From: Halobacillus locisalis | GTDB taxonomy: Bacteria > Bacillota > Bacilli > Bacillales > Halobacillaceae | Direction of reading: 5' to 3' | NCBI RefSeq assembly: GCF_013694105.1 | Contig: NZ_JACEFG010000004.1 | Coordinates: forward strand, 185,304 to 249,303 | DNA: 64,000 bases | In this document: positions 15,997 to 25,526 of the stretch, one piece after another | How the letters are laid out: each line of letters begins with the position of its first letter | Numbering within the stretch: position 1 is the first letter of the stretch | Notes under the pieces: generated by a model | The model's database searches: none | The model's input: only the letters and a program-made list of their open reading frames with translations | Told to the model about the DNA's origin: nothing | Translations under genes and position numbers: made by a program

Positions 15997-16955
15997 GTAT
16001 GATTCCCCCTGAACGGCTTGATTTGCGAAGATGGTAGATAAAGGTGAAGCTCTTCTTTAGTTGATAGATCGCCGATTGGTAAGGAAATCTTTTTATTGAG
16101 AGTATCTATATACACATGTCCAATAGTCTGTCCGTGCTGATAAGTCACATGTTCAACAATCCCTTGATACGTTTCATGGGCTTCATTCGATTCTGGTGGA
16201 TGAAGCAGGCAAGAAGGTAATGGGATATACCGTTCATCGTTCAAGACGAGATGGCCTCCTAAGAAGTTGGCGACGAAAGGGTTTGCTGGGGACTGATGAA
16301 GGACTTTGGGTTCGTCTATCTGTTGGAATACCCCTTCGTTGAATAAAGCGACGCGATCTCCCATCAGCATCGCTTCTTCCGTATCGTGCGTAACGAAGAT
16401 CGAAGTAATCGCCCGTTCGGCCAAAAAGTCGCGTACCCATAACCTCAACCCTTGTCGGAGTTGTGGGTCCAGACTGCTGAAGGGTTCATCAAATAGGATC
16501 ACTTCTGGTTCCGTCGCCATGGCGCGAGCGAGGGCAACACGTTGTTGTTGACCACCTGAAATTTCGCTTGGGTAATGGTCCGCGTACGAAGAAAGCCCAA
16601 TGGCATCTAGCAAACTGATGATTTTATCTTCATCATTTTTTTTAGCCAGTTTCGCGCCGTAGCGGATATTCTCTTTTACCGTCATATGGGGGAAGAGGAG
16701 TGGTTGTTGAAATACGAGACTTAAGTTTCGTTTATTCGCTTTCTTCCTCGTTACGTCTTTACCGGATATGGAAACCGTACCGGATGTTGGGGTCTCTAAA
16801 CCAGCTAGAATACGTAGAAGAGTTGTTTTCCCGCTACCTGATGGCCCTACGATACTCAGGATTTCCCCTTTATTCAATGTGAAACTGACGTCTTTCAATA
16901 TCATTTGTTGTTGGAATTGTTTCGTCATGTCTTTTATTTCTAGTGAGCTATTCAT
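15993..16955 (-). CDS. ABC importer ATPase, YnjD-like
   Basis: The 320-residue ATPase has Walker A GPSGSGKTT near residues 37-45, Q-loop QQPLLFPHMTVKENI, signature SGGQQQRVALARA, Walker B VILFDEPFSSLD and switch histidine VTHDTEEA. A C-terminal extension of about 90 residues may be a regulatory domain. It should power the importer encoded by the next upstream genes. ATG at 16955 has GGAGG 6-7 bases upstream; the TTG at 16970 is in the ribosome site region. It lies 3 bp after the permease stop and overlaps the TVP38 gene by 4 bases. Confidence 0.88.
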   Translation of the reverse strand: MNSSLEIKDMTKQFQQQMILKDVSFTLNKGEILSIVGPSGSGKTTLLRILAGLETPTSGTVSISGKDVTRKKANKRNLSLVFQQPLLFPHMTVKENIRYGAKLAKKNDEDKIISLLDAIGLSSYADHYPSEISGGQQQRVALARAMATEPEVILFDEPFSSLDPQLRQGLRLWVRDFLAERAITSIFVTHDTEEAMLMGDRVALFNEGVFQQIDEPKVLHQSPANPFVANFLGGHLVLNDERYIPLPSCLLHPPESNEAHETYQGIVEHVTYQHGQTIGHVYIDTLNKKISLPIGDLSTKEELHLYLPSSQIKPFRGNHT

Positions 16956-16957
16956 TG

Positions 16958-17752
16958 TTATTTCCTCCAAGGCATGATCGTATAGGGTAGAAGAAGCAAC
17001 AGGATCTCAACCAATACATATAAGGCAAGCGGGATCATAGAGAACCAAATGGAGAAGGCGGCCATGATAGAAGAGTTGGCTGTGTCGAGAAACGGAAAGA
17101 ACACCATAGGTAAGGTGATGATCCGCCCTCCGCCAATGATTGCTGTTATGGCATACTGGCTGAGACTGATTACGATTGTTAAAAATGTAACGCTTCGAAT
17201 AGCTGGCTTCATTAATGGTAATTCGATGGTGAACAGTTGGTGTAAAGGATTCGAACCAAGAATAAGGGGTTGTTCAAGCATTGGGCTTCCCAGTTGTCGA
17301 TACGCATTCTGGAAAATTTTTATACTATAAGGAACTGTAGGGACAAGGTGGATGATGATGACACCAAGCACCGTATCGGCGAGTCCGATACGAATCATGA
17401 ACAAGTGCAGCCCCATGGCAATAGCGAGTACAGGGATTAAGATGGGGGCAAGAATAATCGCTTCGACGAAAGGCTTTCCTTTAAATGAAAGGGTCGCCAG
17501 CGCTTTTCCCGTCATGATTCCGATTACTAAATTAATGAATAGGACGCCGGCTCCGATTCCAATAGACCATCCCGTTGCTGACCATAGTTTAGGATCGGAC
17601 AGTAAAACAGAATAACTGTCCAGTTGGAATCTGAGTCCTTCACCGGTTTGGAACCTCCACGTCTCTGACAAACTTTGAAGCAGGAGGATCAGCGTCGGCA
17701 GTAAAAATAATAGTGTTGCCAATACATAAAAAAGTCGTTTATTCCGTATCAT
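16958..17752 (-). CDS. ABC transporter permease (second subunit), YnjC-like
   Basis: The 264-residue protein has about six membrane helices and the inner-membrane component motif near residues 160-180 (PLILGSNPLHQLFTIELPLMKPA, the EAA-loop equivalent) that contacts the ATPase. It is the second half of the permease pair; in E. coli YnjC the two halves form one long protein (recalled knowledge). ATG at 17752 overlaps the previous stop as ATGA, which supports translational coupling; a longer start at 17779 is less likely. Confidence 0.85.
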   Translation of the reverse strand: MIRNKRLFYVLATLLFLLPTLILLLQSLSETWRFQTGEGLRFQLDSYSVLLSDPKLWSATGWSIGIGAGVLFINLVIGIMTGKALATLSFKGKPFVEAIILAPILIPVLAIAMGLHLFMIRIGLADTVLGVIIIHLVPTVPYSIKIFQNAYRQLGSPMLEQPLILGSNPLHQLFTIELPLMKPAIRSVTFLTIVISLSQYAITAIIGGGRIITLPMVFFPFLDTANSSIMAAFSIWFSMIPLALYVLVEILLLLLPYTIMPWRK

Positions 17753-18609
17753 TTCAACCGCCCCCTCATCGCTTTCCACTGCCTTTTACTTAATAACAAG
17801 TAAGATAGGAGGGTGAGCACTAAAATGATTAGACTGATAGAGATCATAGCAGCAAATGCTAAAGGTCGATCATCCCAAGAGCTCCCGTAGAACCAATCAT
17901 AGCTTAAAACAGAGACCATTTCGGGGAAAGTCGTCCCTAACAGAGCAGGCACCTCATAAGCTGAAAGGGTGAACGAGAAAATGATTAAAAATGTCTCTAT
18001 CATAACTGGAAGAATATGAGGCCACTCCACACTCGTGAATTGTCTGAAAGAATTGCCTCCCAGGTTTTTCACTAAGTCATAATACTCCGGTTTGATGGAT
18101 GCATACACAGGTAAGAGCATCAGGATGACAAAGGGGACTTCTTTCCAGACGTACGTGATTATGATACCGAGTCCGCTTGCGTCCCTTGTCAACGTTGGAA
18201 GACCGCCACTATCTGACAAAACTCCAGTCACTTGTAAAAGTTGTGAAAGAACACCGCTTTCAGACAAGAGCAGGATTACCATGTATCCCCATACAAAGTG
18301 CGGGAATAGCATCGGTAACCAGACAATGAGACGAGGGGCGTAGCTTTCTAATAGTTGATAACAGGATCTCGTGAGTAGCACACCAATCACTAAAGAGAGG
18401 AGTGACGAGGTAAAAGCTGTTTGTAGGCTGAATCCTAGAGAAGCAAGGAATCGGTCAGACTCGAATAGGCGTTGATAGAATTCGAACGTCAACGCCCCGT
18501 CAGTGCTCAAGCTCTGTATGAAGGCTTGAACAAGTCCATACATTGGAATCAGTAGGAATAAAAAGCTTGGAATGAATAAATAGAATGCTTTAGTTTTGTA
18601 CCACTTCAT
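17749..18609 (-). CDS. ABC transporter permease (first subunit), YnjC-like
   Basis: The 286-residue permease starts with a hydrophobic helix (FYLFIPSFLFLLIPMYGLVQAFIQ) and has about six helices, with the ATPase-contact loop KNLGGNSFRQFTSVEWPHILP near residues 182-202. It forms the channel together with the next gene product. The start overlaps the substrate-binding protein gene by 20 bases and the end overlaps the next permease by 4, so the whole set is one tightly packed operon. The substrate is unknown. Confidence 0.85.
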   Translation of the reverse strand: MKWYKTKAFYLFIPSFLFLLIPMYGLVQAFIQSLSTDGALTFEFYQRLFESDRFLASLGFSLQTAFTSSLLSLVIGVLLTRSCYQLLESYAPRLIVWLPMLFPHFVWGYMVILLLSESGVLSQLLQVTGVLSDSGGLPTLTRDASGLGIIITYVWKEVPFVILMLLPVYASIKPEYYDLVKNLGGNSFRQFTSVEWPHILPVMIETFLIIFSFTLSAYEVPALLGTTFPEMVSVLSYDWFYGSSWDDRPLAFAAMISISLIILVLTLLSYLLLSKRQWKAMRGRLK

Positions 18610-19822
18610 TGAACCACTGCTCTTTCATCCAATCTACGTAAGCGGCTTCGGACTCAGGAAGAAAGCTTTCTTCTAGTTCCTGCTGAGAGAGAACACTCTC
18701 ACCTCTTTCGACAGATTGGAATTTTTCTTTCATGTCTTCGGGTAACTTTTCAATACTGATAGGTGTGTTCTCTCCCCAGTAATTCGGTTTCAGCTTCGCC
18801 AGTTGTGCCTCTGGAGATAGCATGAAATTGATGGCTGTCAAAGCGCCGGCTTGATTGGTACTGTTGAACGGTATAGAGAGGAAGTGCGTGTTTCCGATCG
18901 ATCCTGGATCCATGACAAATGATCGTGTCGTTTCGGGGAAAACGCCTTCGTCTATGAGCGATTCCGCTCTTGCTTCGTTATAGCCCATCGTCATCCACAC
19001 TTCCCCCTGGCTATAAAGGCGATCGAGTTCTGTTAATGTGTTCGGATAATGGTCGCCCGATCTCCATAGACTCGGTTCCATTTCGTTTAAGTACTTCCAC
19101 GTGTCATCTGCTGTCTCCGAAATGGCCTCTTCATCAAGTGGTTGATCATAAATGGCGGATGGACTTTCCGCCTGCGCATACAAAATGTGACGTAAAAAGG
19201 CGTTGCCTGTGAAATCATCGGCATTCGGATAGGTGAATTTACCAGGATTTTCAGCTGTCCATGCTTTCAATTCTTCAAAAGAGGAAGGTGGATTGTCGAC
19301 CTTAGCAGCGTCATAGTGAAAGACAAATTGAACTTTCCCCCAAGGCGCTTCCATGCCGTCCACATCTGTTCCGAAATCTGTTTGGAAAGCGGGGTCATCC
19401 GTCTGGTAATAATCATTGAAGTTTGGCAGACTATCTACGAATGAACCAGCTAACAATTCATTTTCCTTCGCATTTTTAAAATTCTCAGCATTGATCCAGA
19501 CTATATCGATTGTTCCTTCTGTTTTACCGGCTTGCTTCTCCGTTTGCAGCTTTTGCAAGATTTCTCCTGTATTCATCGGTACGCGTTCAAGTGTGACGTT
19601 ATGGTTCTCAGCTAGACGCGGGGATACCCAGTCATCAATGTATTGATTGATTCCCTCATCTCCACCCCACATAAATAGCCGGACGGTTGTATCTTCAGCA
19701 GAAGCTTCAATATCTGTCCATTCCTTACTCGTCACTTCTGACAAACCAGGCGTGCTTTCGCCTCCTGAACATGCGGATAATAGCAAAATGATTAATAGAC
19801 CGATCAGGCCGTGAGTTCTCAT
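18590..19822 (-). CDS. ABC transporter substrate-binding lipoprotein, YnjB-like
   Basis: The 410-residue lipoprotein has signal peptide GLIGLLIILLLSAC with lipobox LSAC (C18). After the signal, TTVRLFMWGGDEGINQYIDDWVSPRLAENH strongly resembles the start of E. coli YnjB (COG4134); DIVWINAENFKNAKENELL and ALTAINFMLSPEAQ are typical of class-I binding proteins. It should capture a solute outside the membrane for the YnjCD-like importer. The ligand is not known. TAGGGGGAA precedes the ATG. It is the first gene of the operon. Confidence 0.87.
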   Translation of the reverse strand: MRTHGLIGLLIILLLSACSGGESTPGLSEVTSKEWTDIEASAEDTTVRLFMWGGDEGINQYIDDWVSPRLAENHNVTLERVPMNTGEILQKLQTEKQAGKTEGTIDIVWINAENFKNAKENELLAGSFVDSLPNFNDYYQTDDPAFQTDFGTDVDGMEAPWGKVQFVFHYDAAKVDNPPSSFEELKAWTAENPGKFTYPNADDFTGNAFLRHILYAQAESPSAIYDQPLDEEAISETADDTWKYLNEMEPSLWRSGDHYPNTLTELDRLYSQGEVWMTMGYNEARAESLIDEGVFPETTRSFVMDPGSIGNTHFLSIPFNSTNQAGALTAINFMLSPEAQLAKLKPNYWGENTPISIEKLPEDMKEKFQSVERGESVLSQQELEESFLPESEAAYVDWMKEQWFNEVVQN

Positions 19823-19870
19823 ATTTTTCCCCCTACAGAACGCTTCTTTCCTTCAAGTGTACCCGTTTTT

Positions 19871-19882
19871 TTACACATGTAA
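19871..19882 (-). promoter_or_regulatory. Inverted repeat upstream of the YnjB-like operon
   Basis: TTACA-CA-TGTAA is a 5-2-5 inverted repeat about 50 bp before the operon start, where an operator would be expected. Too short to be certain. Confidence 0.3.
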
Positions 19883-19980
19883 CTGTAATCTATCATACAA
19901 ATGTTTTGGATAAATAGGAACTGATATGCCGATTGGTTACACATCGATTCGGGAATAACGGTGGCAGAGGAGGGACAAAT

Positions 19981-20571
19981 ATGCTGTATGAACAATTTGC
20001 AAAGCCTGCAGGGTTAGTCGGGAAAGCTGTGGGATGGTTTATGAATAAAGAAAATGAAGAACTGAATCAGTGGACTGTATCTTTTTTGGGAGTTGAAGAA
20101 GGGGATAGTGTATTGGAGGTTGGGTTCGGAGCAGGCCAAACGCTATGCACGATCGCCAATCGACAAGAAGGAAAAGTTTTCGGGGTCGATCCTTCAGAAG
20201 TGATGGTGGATACATCGATCAAACGACTTCAGAAGCGAAACAGTGATTGTGATATATGTATGATACAAGGTGAAGCGAGCGTACTGGAAGGGTTCCGAGA
20301 GCCGCTTGATAAGGTGTATGCGATCAATAATGTGACGTACTGGGATCAGCCCGTTGCCACCTTGACTCACCTTAGGTCGTTGTTAAGAAAAGGTGGCAAA
20401 ATAGCTTTGACGATCAGACCTCATGAGGATGGAGCAGGAGATCAGACGACAGAAGTCCTTGGAGATCAGCTCCGAGCCCTCCTAGCGAATGCGGGGTTCA
20501 AGCAAATCGAGGTATTTATCAAGTCGGCGCACCCGAACAATGCTGTCTGTGCTGTGGCCACAAATCAGTAA
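19981..20571 (+). CDS. Class I SAM-dependent methyltransferase
   Basis: The 196-residue protein has SAM motif I VLEVGFGAGQTLC near residues 45-57, an acidic second-strand residue in VFGVDPSEVM and the post-motif VYAINNVTYWDQP near 102-114. The target is unknown. ATG at 19981 follows GAGGAGG at 6 bases; the longer frame from 19933 has no ribosome site. The last 7 bases overlap the end of the convergent PPOX-fold gene. Confidence 0.85.
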   Translation: MLYEQFAKPAGLVGKAVGWFMNKENEELNQWTVSFLGVEEGDSVLEVGFGAGQTLCTIANRQEGKVFGVDPSEVMVDTSIKRLQKRNSDCDICMIQGEASVLEGFREPLDKVYAINNVTYWDQPVATLTHLRSLLRKGGKIALTIRPHEDGAGDQTTEVLGDQLRALLANAGFKQIEVFIKSAHPNNAVCAVATNQ

Positions 20572-21194
20572 AGGCGTCGGGAATAGCTTTCGTTAAGGGA
20601 CGATTCCACATCGGATTCGCTCACATCATCAAGCTTTACATGAGCTGCGAGCATCTTGGCTGGTTTCGTCAGTTCGTCTGGGTGCGGCCACGTTTCAGGC
20701 TTCCACAGCTTGGAACGGATCAACGCTTTAGCGCAATGTATAAAGCATTCTTCGACTTTTATCACAATTGCAACGTTCGGAATGTGACCATTCGCTTCCA
20801 AGGGTTCCAATAATCCAGGGTCGTCAGAAATAGAAGCTGTGCCATTGATGCGTAACGTTTCGTTAAGACCAGGGATCATAAAGAGTAATCCGATGTGAGG
20901 ATTTTCTAATAAGTTCCGCATGGAGTCCATTCTGCGGTTTCCGATTCTCTCGGGTAAGACGAGCGTATGGGAGTCGAGAACCATGGCAAACCCAGGACCG
21001 TCGCCGCGTGGGGAGGAGTCACAATGTCCATACTTGTTGGATGTACTGATCGTCGCAAAAGGAGAATGGTTGATGAACTGTCGGCAATGCTCATCTAGAT
21101 GATGAATCACTTTATTCGATGCAAGTCTTCCCGGGGTTCCTTGTATGTCTTCTAAGGCTTCAAAGGTCGTAATCGTTGAGTACGTTCTAACCAT
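20565..21194 (-). CDS. Pyridoxamine 5'-phosphate oxidase-like FMN-binding protein
   Basis: The 209-residue protein has a split-barrel flavin-binding pattern: FATISTSNKYGHCDSSPRGDGPGF near residues 46-69, TLVLPERIGNRRMDSMRNLLENPHIGLLFMIPG near 77-109 and RINGTASI near 115-122. It resembles the MSMEG_1061-type branch of the PPOX fold, whose members bind FMN or F420. The reaction is not known. AAGGAG lies about 9 bases before the ATG. Convergent overlap with the methyltransferase gene suggests tight packing rather than shared function. Confidence 0.82.
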   Translation of the reverse strand: MVRTYSTITTFEALEDIQGTPGRLASNKVIHHLDEHCRQFINHSPFATISTSNKYGHCDSSPRGDGPGFAMVLDSHTLVLPERIGNRRMDSMRNLLENPHIGLLFMIPGLNETLRINGTASISDDPGLLEPLEANGHIPNVAIVIKVEECFIHCAKALIRSKLWKPETWPHPDELTKPAKMLAAHVKLDDVSESDVESSLNESYSRRLY

Positions 21195-21248
21195 GTCGGT
21201 ACACTCCTTGTTTGTATGCTAGGATAATAATAAAAGGGGGTAAGAGAT

Positions 21249-21500
21249 GTGAAGTCTTTAAAAAAGGAAGAAAAAGAGTACATGATTGCAAGAATTCAAG
21301 AGTATTTTGAGTTAGAACGCGATGAATCGATCGGAGAGCTGGCGGCGGATCAAATGCTCGACTATATGGTGAAAGAAATTGGCCCTTTTCTCTACAATAA
21401 AGGCATCTATGATGCGCGCCAAATGCTGGAGCAAAAAGTGATGAACATCGATGAAGATTTGTTATCGCTTGAGCGTCCTGCGGGAAGGCCGTCCCGGTAA
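21249..21500 (+). CDS. DUF2164 family small protein
   Basis: The 83-residue protein fits DUF2164: a start rich in K/E, then ARIQEYFELERDESIGELAADQMLDYMVKEIGPFLYNKGIYDAR and an EDLLSLE end. The family is small, soluble and of unknown function, found across bacteria. The GTG at 21249 follows a run of Gs (AAAAGGGGG); the overlapping ATG at 21247 runs into a stop at once. It is divergent from the PPOX-like gene. Confidence 0.82.
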   Translation: MKSLKKEEKEYMIARIQEYFELERDESIGELAADQMLDYMVKEIGPFLYNKGIYDARQMLEQKVMNIDEDLLSLERPAGRPSR

Positions 21501-21595
21501 AATACTTAGAAAAAATCTGCAGTTCTCTCAAAGTCTTCCTTTTTATGGTACCAGAAAAGGGAGCATAATGTTACACTGTTCAATCGGAATTTCTG

Positions 21596-21638
21596 AAAAA
21601 ACTCCGCTCCCGGCAAGTTTGCCAGAAGCGGAGTTTTT
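21596..21638. terminator. Bidirectional terminator between convergent genes
   Basis: AAAAACTCCGCT pairs with AGCGGAGTTTTT; inner bases GGCAA and TTGCC also pair. It serves the DUF2164 gene and the chemoreceptor gene. Confidence 0.85.
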
Positions 21639-21642
21639 AAAT

Positions 21643-23388
21643 TTAGGCTGATTTCATCTGATCAGTTTGATCATCACCGTCTGCATCCATGGTTGGTGTA
21701 GATTCAACATCAGAAAAACCTGTTGTCACCTCTTCGTCCCATGTGAACTGTTGAAGCTGTTCGTTCATATCTCCAATCATCCCGTCCAGTTTGCTCGTTT
21801 CTTGTATCATCTGCCCGAAGGCGTTTTGTTGTTCTTCTGTTGAGGCAGAAATTTCTTCTGTACCGGCTGCTGTTTCTTCCGTAATGGCACTGACATTTTC
21901 AATCGATGTACTAACCTGCGAGCTGCGTTCTTTCGATTGTTCCATATTCTGCGCCAATGTTTCTAAACGCTCATCGATCAGGGAGACTTGAGCACTGATT
22001 TTCTCAAAGGCCTGTTTCGATTGATCCACAGAAGTGTCTTGTTTTTCTGAAAGGAGCATAGTATTTTCCATCTCTTTCGCAATCTCTTGAACACCAGATT
22101 TAATGTGCTGGACCATTTCTGAAATGTTTCCAGTAGCCTCGGTTGATTGATCTGCTAGTTTGCGGACTTCATCAGCAACGACGGCGAATCCTTTACCATG
22201 TTCCCCTGCGCGGGCGGCTTCAATAGCTGCGTTAAGGGCAAGGAGGTTGGTTTGCTCTGAAATGTCATTCACAAGATTGATCGTTTGTTCAATTTGATCC
22301 GTGTAACGCACAAAGTCGTTGACTGAGTCGTTCACACCTGAAATGGCCGTTGTACTTTGGTTCATAAGCGAACGCTGTTCACCAATCGCTTCTTGTCCTT
22401 GTTTGACGTAGCCGAGGGCCTGCTTACTCATTTCACGTGATTCCAAGCTTTGTTCTGTGTTGGATTCAAAGGATTGATGCAAATTCTCCATCAAGGTCGA
22501 TACATCCTGTATATCATTAGAGATGGATTGACTGCCTTGAGCGAGTTCATCTGTTGAGCTGGCTACTTGGTTGGTGACCTCCGTCAATCCGTCCATTTCA
22601 GATTTCAGTTTGGAACTGAAGTCTCCAACATTCTCTCCGATATGATTCACGGATTGAACCGTTTCACGTAAGTTCGTGATCATCACTTGGAAGGAACGCT
22701 TCAATTGACCGATCTCATCCTTCTCACGATCTTTTACATCAATCGTTGCATTCAAGTGACCGTCTGCTACTTTGGAGGCCTGCTCGGACAAGTACCGTAA
22801 TGGTTTGGCAATGTGTTTGGTCAATCGAGTCGTTGACATGATGGATGTAATCATAAGGATAGCGGCTGCGATGATCGTAAATGTAATCATCGTTTGAATT
22901 TGTTGTTTCTGGTTCGTTATTGTCCGGTCATACCATTCTCTCGATTCTTGTTGAAGCATATAGGCATCATTCAGTATTCCCGCTGTACGTGCAGCTTGAC
23001 GCTGGACTTCATTGACATCCGAATCATTCAACGCTTCGGTGACGATTTGGTTCCAACGCTCATATTTCGCTTCCGCTTGCTTATACCAACGGGTTTGTTC
23101 TTCTGTCTCGAGAAGAGGGGCGATGTTTGAGAATATATTTTTCGTTTGTTCGACTTGGTTCACGGCTTCGGTCCTCGTCGCTTCTGACGGATTATATCCA
23201 TAGCCGTTCAGGGATTGTTCAACCGTAACGAGCTGTCCATGCAGTTCTTTTCCTTCCAACAGAACTTGTACGTCCTGATTAGAGGACTGCTGGAGTTGAA
23301 TCATTTGAACAACGATGTAACCGATCAAAACTAAACTCAACATCAAAGGAATCAATGTCATGATATAAAGACGTTTTCCTATATTCAT
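21643..23388 (-). CDS. Methyl-accepting chemotaxis protein
   Basis: The 581-residue receptor has two membrane helices (about residues 8-30 and 172-195) that bracket an extracellular helical sensor of about 140 residues, then a HAMP domain ([29 protein letters not shown]). The long coiled coil has its hairpin tip at [41 protein letters not shown], the CheA/CheW contact. ATG at 23388 has AAAGGAG at 9 bases. It starts 18 bp after the stop of a BMP-family lipoprotein gene, so the lipoprotein may deliver the ligand to this receptor. Confidence 0.9.
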   Translation of the reverse strand: MNIGKRLYIMTLIPLMLSLVLIGYIVVQMIQLQQSSNQDVQVLLEGKELHGQLVTVEQSLNGYGYNPSEATRTEAVNQVEQTKNIFSNIAPLLETEEQTRWYKQAEAKYERWNQIVTEALNDSDVNEVQRQAARTAGILNDAYMLQQESREWYDRTITNQKQQIQTMITFTIIAAAILMITSIMSTTRLTKHIAKPLRYLSEQASKVADGHLNATIDVKDREKDEIGQLKRSFQVMITNLRETVQSVNHIGENVGDFSSKLKSEMDGLTEVTNQVASSTDELAQGSQSISNDIQDVSTLMENLHQSFESNTEQSLESREMSKQALGYVKQGQEAIGEQRSLMNQSTTAISGVNDSVNDFVRYTDQIEQTINLVNDISEQTNLLALNAAIEAARAGEHGKGFAVVADEVRKLADQSTEATGNISEMVQHIKSGVQEIAKEMENTMLLSEKQDTSVDQSKQAFEKISAQVSLIDERLETLAQNMEQSKERSSQVSTSIENVSAITEETAAGTEEISASTEEQQNAFGQMIQETSKLDGMIGDMNEQLQQFTWDEEVTTGFSDVESTPTMDADGDDQTDQMKSA

Positions 23389-23406
23389 AGTTAGCACTCC
23401 TTTCTA

Positions 23407-24351
23407 TTAGTTTCTTGCTTCATTCAGGTTTTGTTCTTCCTCAGATGTAAGGTTGATCAGGCGAATAGGAGCTAGACCTACTCCGTTTTCTTCAATCCCT
23501 AATGTTTTATGCGTGCCATCTAATGATTCGCCATTCGCTAATTGCTCCATCACATCGTAGAGAGCGACATTGACGTTTTTTAGCATCGATGTGACAACGG
23601 CTTCCTCTGCAACGAAAAACTGATCACTATCGACTCCAAAGGCAAAAATGTCTTGTTTTTGTGCTTCCTTCAACGCCCCTATTCCAGTAAATCCAGCCGC
23701 AGGGAATATGTAATCGGCTCCTTGTTCGACCATGTCTTTCGTGAGTTGTTCGCCTTTTTTATCATCATCGAATGTATTGGCATACGAAACGAGTACCTCT
23801 GCTTCAGGGTTCGCCTCTTTAACTCCACGAGTGAAACCTTCCTCAAACCGTTCAACGACAGGGATCTGTTCACCACCAATGAATCCTACTGTTTGGCTCG
23901 TCGTTTTCATACCGGCAATCAATCCGATTAAATAGCTTCCTTCATCTTCTTTGAAGGTGATGGAAGTTACATTCTCTTTTTCCGAAACGGCGTCAATCAG
24001 TACGAATGGCTGGTTTGGATATTCCGAAGCTAGTCTTTCAACGGAAGGGAGAGCATTGTAGCCTAGACCGATGATGACATCATGGTCCTGCTTCACTAGT
24101 TCTTTAAGTTGCTTGTCGTAATTTTTATCAAAAGGCTCACGGTAATCGAATGTAATCCCTAACTCATCTCGTGCAAGTTCTAATCCTTGAAAGGCTGAAT
24201 CACTAAAAGAGTCATCACCGAGCCCGCTTTCTGTTACGAGAAGGCCTGCACTGATCCGGTCTTCTGCTTGTGAAGTCTCTGCTTGTTGAGCACACCCGAT
24301 CAATAGGAAAGGGGTGAGACACAACAAGAAAAACCAGTATGTATATTTCAC
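23407..24351 (-). CDS. BMP/PnrA-family substrate-binding lipoprotein
   Basis: The 314-residue lipoprotein has a signal peptide ending in lipobox LIGC (C20) and BMP-family motifs: GLLVTESGLGDDSFSDSAFQG near 36-56, IGLGYNALPSVERLA, VGFIGGEQIPVVERFEEGF, and DYIFPAAGFTGIGALKEA. Relatives bind purine nucleosides. No ATPase or permease genes follow; instead the next gene is a chemoreceptor. GTG at 24351 is preferred because AAGGAG lies 8 bases upstream, while the ATG at 24360 is only 3 bases from it. Confidence 0.85.
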   Translation of the reverse strand: MKYTYWFFLLCLTPFLLIGCAQQAETSQAEDRISAGLLVTESGLGDDSFSDSAFQGLELARDELGITFDYREPFDKNYDKQLKELVKQDHDVIIGLGYNALPSVERLASEYPNQPFVLIDAVSEKENVTSITFKEDEGSYLIGLIAGMKTTSQTVGFIGGEQIPVVERFEEGFTRGVKEANPEAEVLVSYANTFDDDKKGEQLTKDMVEQGADYIFPAAGFTGIGALKEAQKQDIFAFGVDSDQFFVAEEAVVTSMLKNVNVALYDVMEQLANGESLDGTHKTLGIEENGVGLAPIRLINLTSEEEQNLNEARN

Positions 24352-24439
24352 AACATTCACTCCTTATATATGATGTCTGACAACCTAATTATCGGAACTA
24401 TATCGGACGTTTTAAACAGGACTTTTGTTTCAGTTCATA

Positions 24440-24470
24440 AAAAAACCCCATCCAATTGTGATGGATGGGG
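24440..24470 (-). terminator. Terminator of the luciferase-like monooxygenase gene
   Basis: CCCCATCCA / TGGATGGGG with a 7-base loop. On the minus strand it is followed by TTTTTTT, so it serves the gene ending at 24522. Confidence 0.85.
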
Positions 24471-24521
24471 CGTTGGATTATGAGAAGGTCAAAGTATTGC
24501 CTTGATCATTGTGGATGAATG

Positions 24522-25526
24522 TCATACAGAAGATGGAGTCAATTCAAATGCCTCGGCAATCAGTCGATAAGACTGCAACCGTTTCTCGAAAGGGGAAATG
24601 ATCGTATTGATGATGACTTCATCAACCTGGTATTTCTCCGCAATCCCCTCGATTGACTCTTTCACGTGTTTTGGCGTGCCGACAATCATACGATTGCGGT
24701 TTTCCTGCACTCGGTCTAGTTCATACATCGAATAAGGGTGGTGAATCGCTTCATCCGGGGAAGGGAAGTGAGGGCGAGTTTCACCTTGTTCAATTTTGAG
24801 TAAAGCGAGGTCAAGGCTCGACGCTAAATATTCTGCTTCCTCATCCGTTTCGGCACAGACTACGAAGACCGATACATTTCCGTTCGGTTGGCTTTGTTGC
24901 ATCGATGGAGAGAAATAATTCTTATAACGATCCATGGCTCTGATTCCACCGTGTCCATTGATAAAGTGAGCAAACGAATAAGATGCCCCTAAGTCAGCGG
25001 CTAATCGGGCACTTGTGCCACTAGAACCAAGCATCCAAACCATAGGGGACGTCTCTCCTTTCGGTGTCGCATAGATGTTCATCCCGTGAGGGTCCTGACC
25101 GTGAAGGTAAGCCATCAGTTCTTCGACTTGAGCAGGATACCCCTCAATATTCGGTAGTTTCCCCCTGTTCAAAGCCAAGTTCACATTCGGCATCCCACCA
25201 GGAGCTCTTCCAACCCCTAGATCGATACGACCGGGGTGTAACGTTTCAAGTACACGAAACGCTTCGGCTACCTTGTAGGAACTGTAGTGAGGGAGTAGGA
25301 CACCTCCTGTTCCCACACGGATCTGATGGGTGTTGGCAGCTAAGTGGGCGACTAATACTTCAGGTGCTGAGCCTGCCAGACTTGAGGTGCTATGGTGTTC
25401 GGAAACCCAGAAACGATGATACCCAAGTTCGTCGGTTAATTTGGCTAATTCGGTAGTTTGTTGTAACGCTTCATGAGGGGTCATTCCTTTTAAAATGGGT
25501 GATTGATCTAAAATGCTAAGTTTCAT
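24522..25526 (-). CDS. LLM class flavin-dependent oxidoreductase
   Basis: The 334-residue TIM-barrel protein has bacterial luciferase-like family landmarks: MKLSILDQSPILKG at the start, LGYHRFWVSEHH near residues 34-45, VGTGGVLLPHYSSYKVAEAFRVLETLHPGRIDLGVGRAPGG near 71-111 and VWMLGSSGTSARLAADLG near 162-179. It resembles the MsnO8/YceB-type branch, which uses FMNH2 and oxygen on unknown substrates. AGAGGG lies before the ATG. It is a single gene with its own terminator. Confidence 0.88.
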   Translation of the reverse strand: MKLSILDQSPILKGMTPHEALQQTTELAKLTDELGYHRFWVSEHHSTSSLAGSAPEVLVAHLAANTHQIRVGTGGVLLPHYSSYKVAEAFRVLETLHPGRIDLGVGRAPGGMPNVNLALNRGKLPNIEGYPAQVEELMAYLHGQDPHGMNIYATPKGETSPMVWMLGSSGTSARLAADLGASYSFAHFINGHGGIRAMDRYKNYFSPSMQQSQPNGNVSVFVVCAETDEEAEYLASSLDLALLKIEQGETRPHFPSPDEAIHHPYSMYELDRVQENRNRMIVGTPKHVKESIEGIAEKYQVDEVIINTIISPFEKRLQSYRLIAEAFELTPSSV

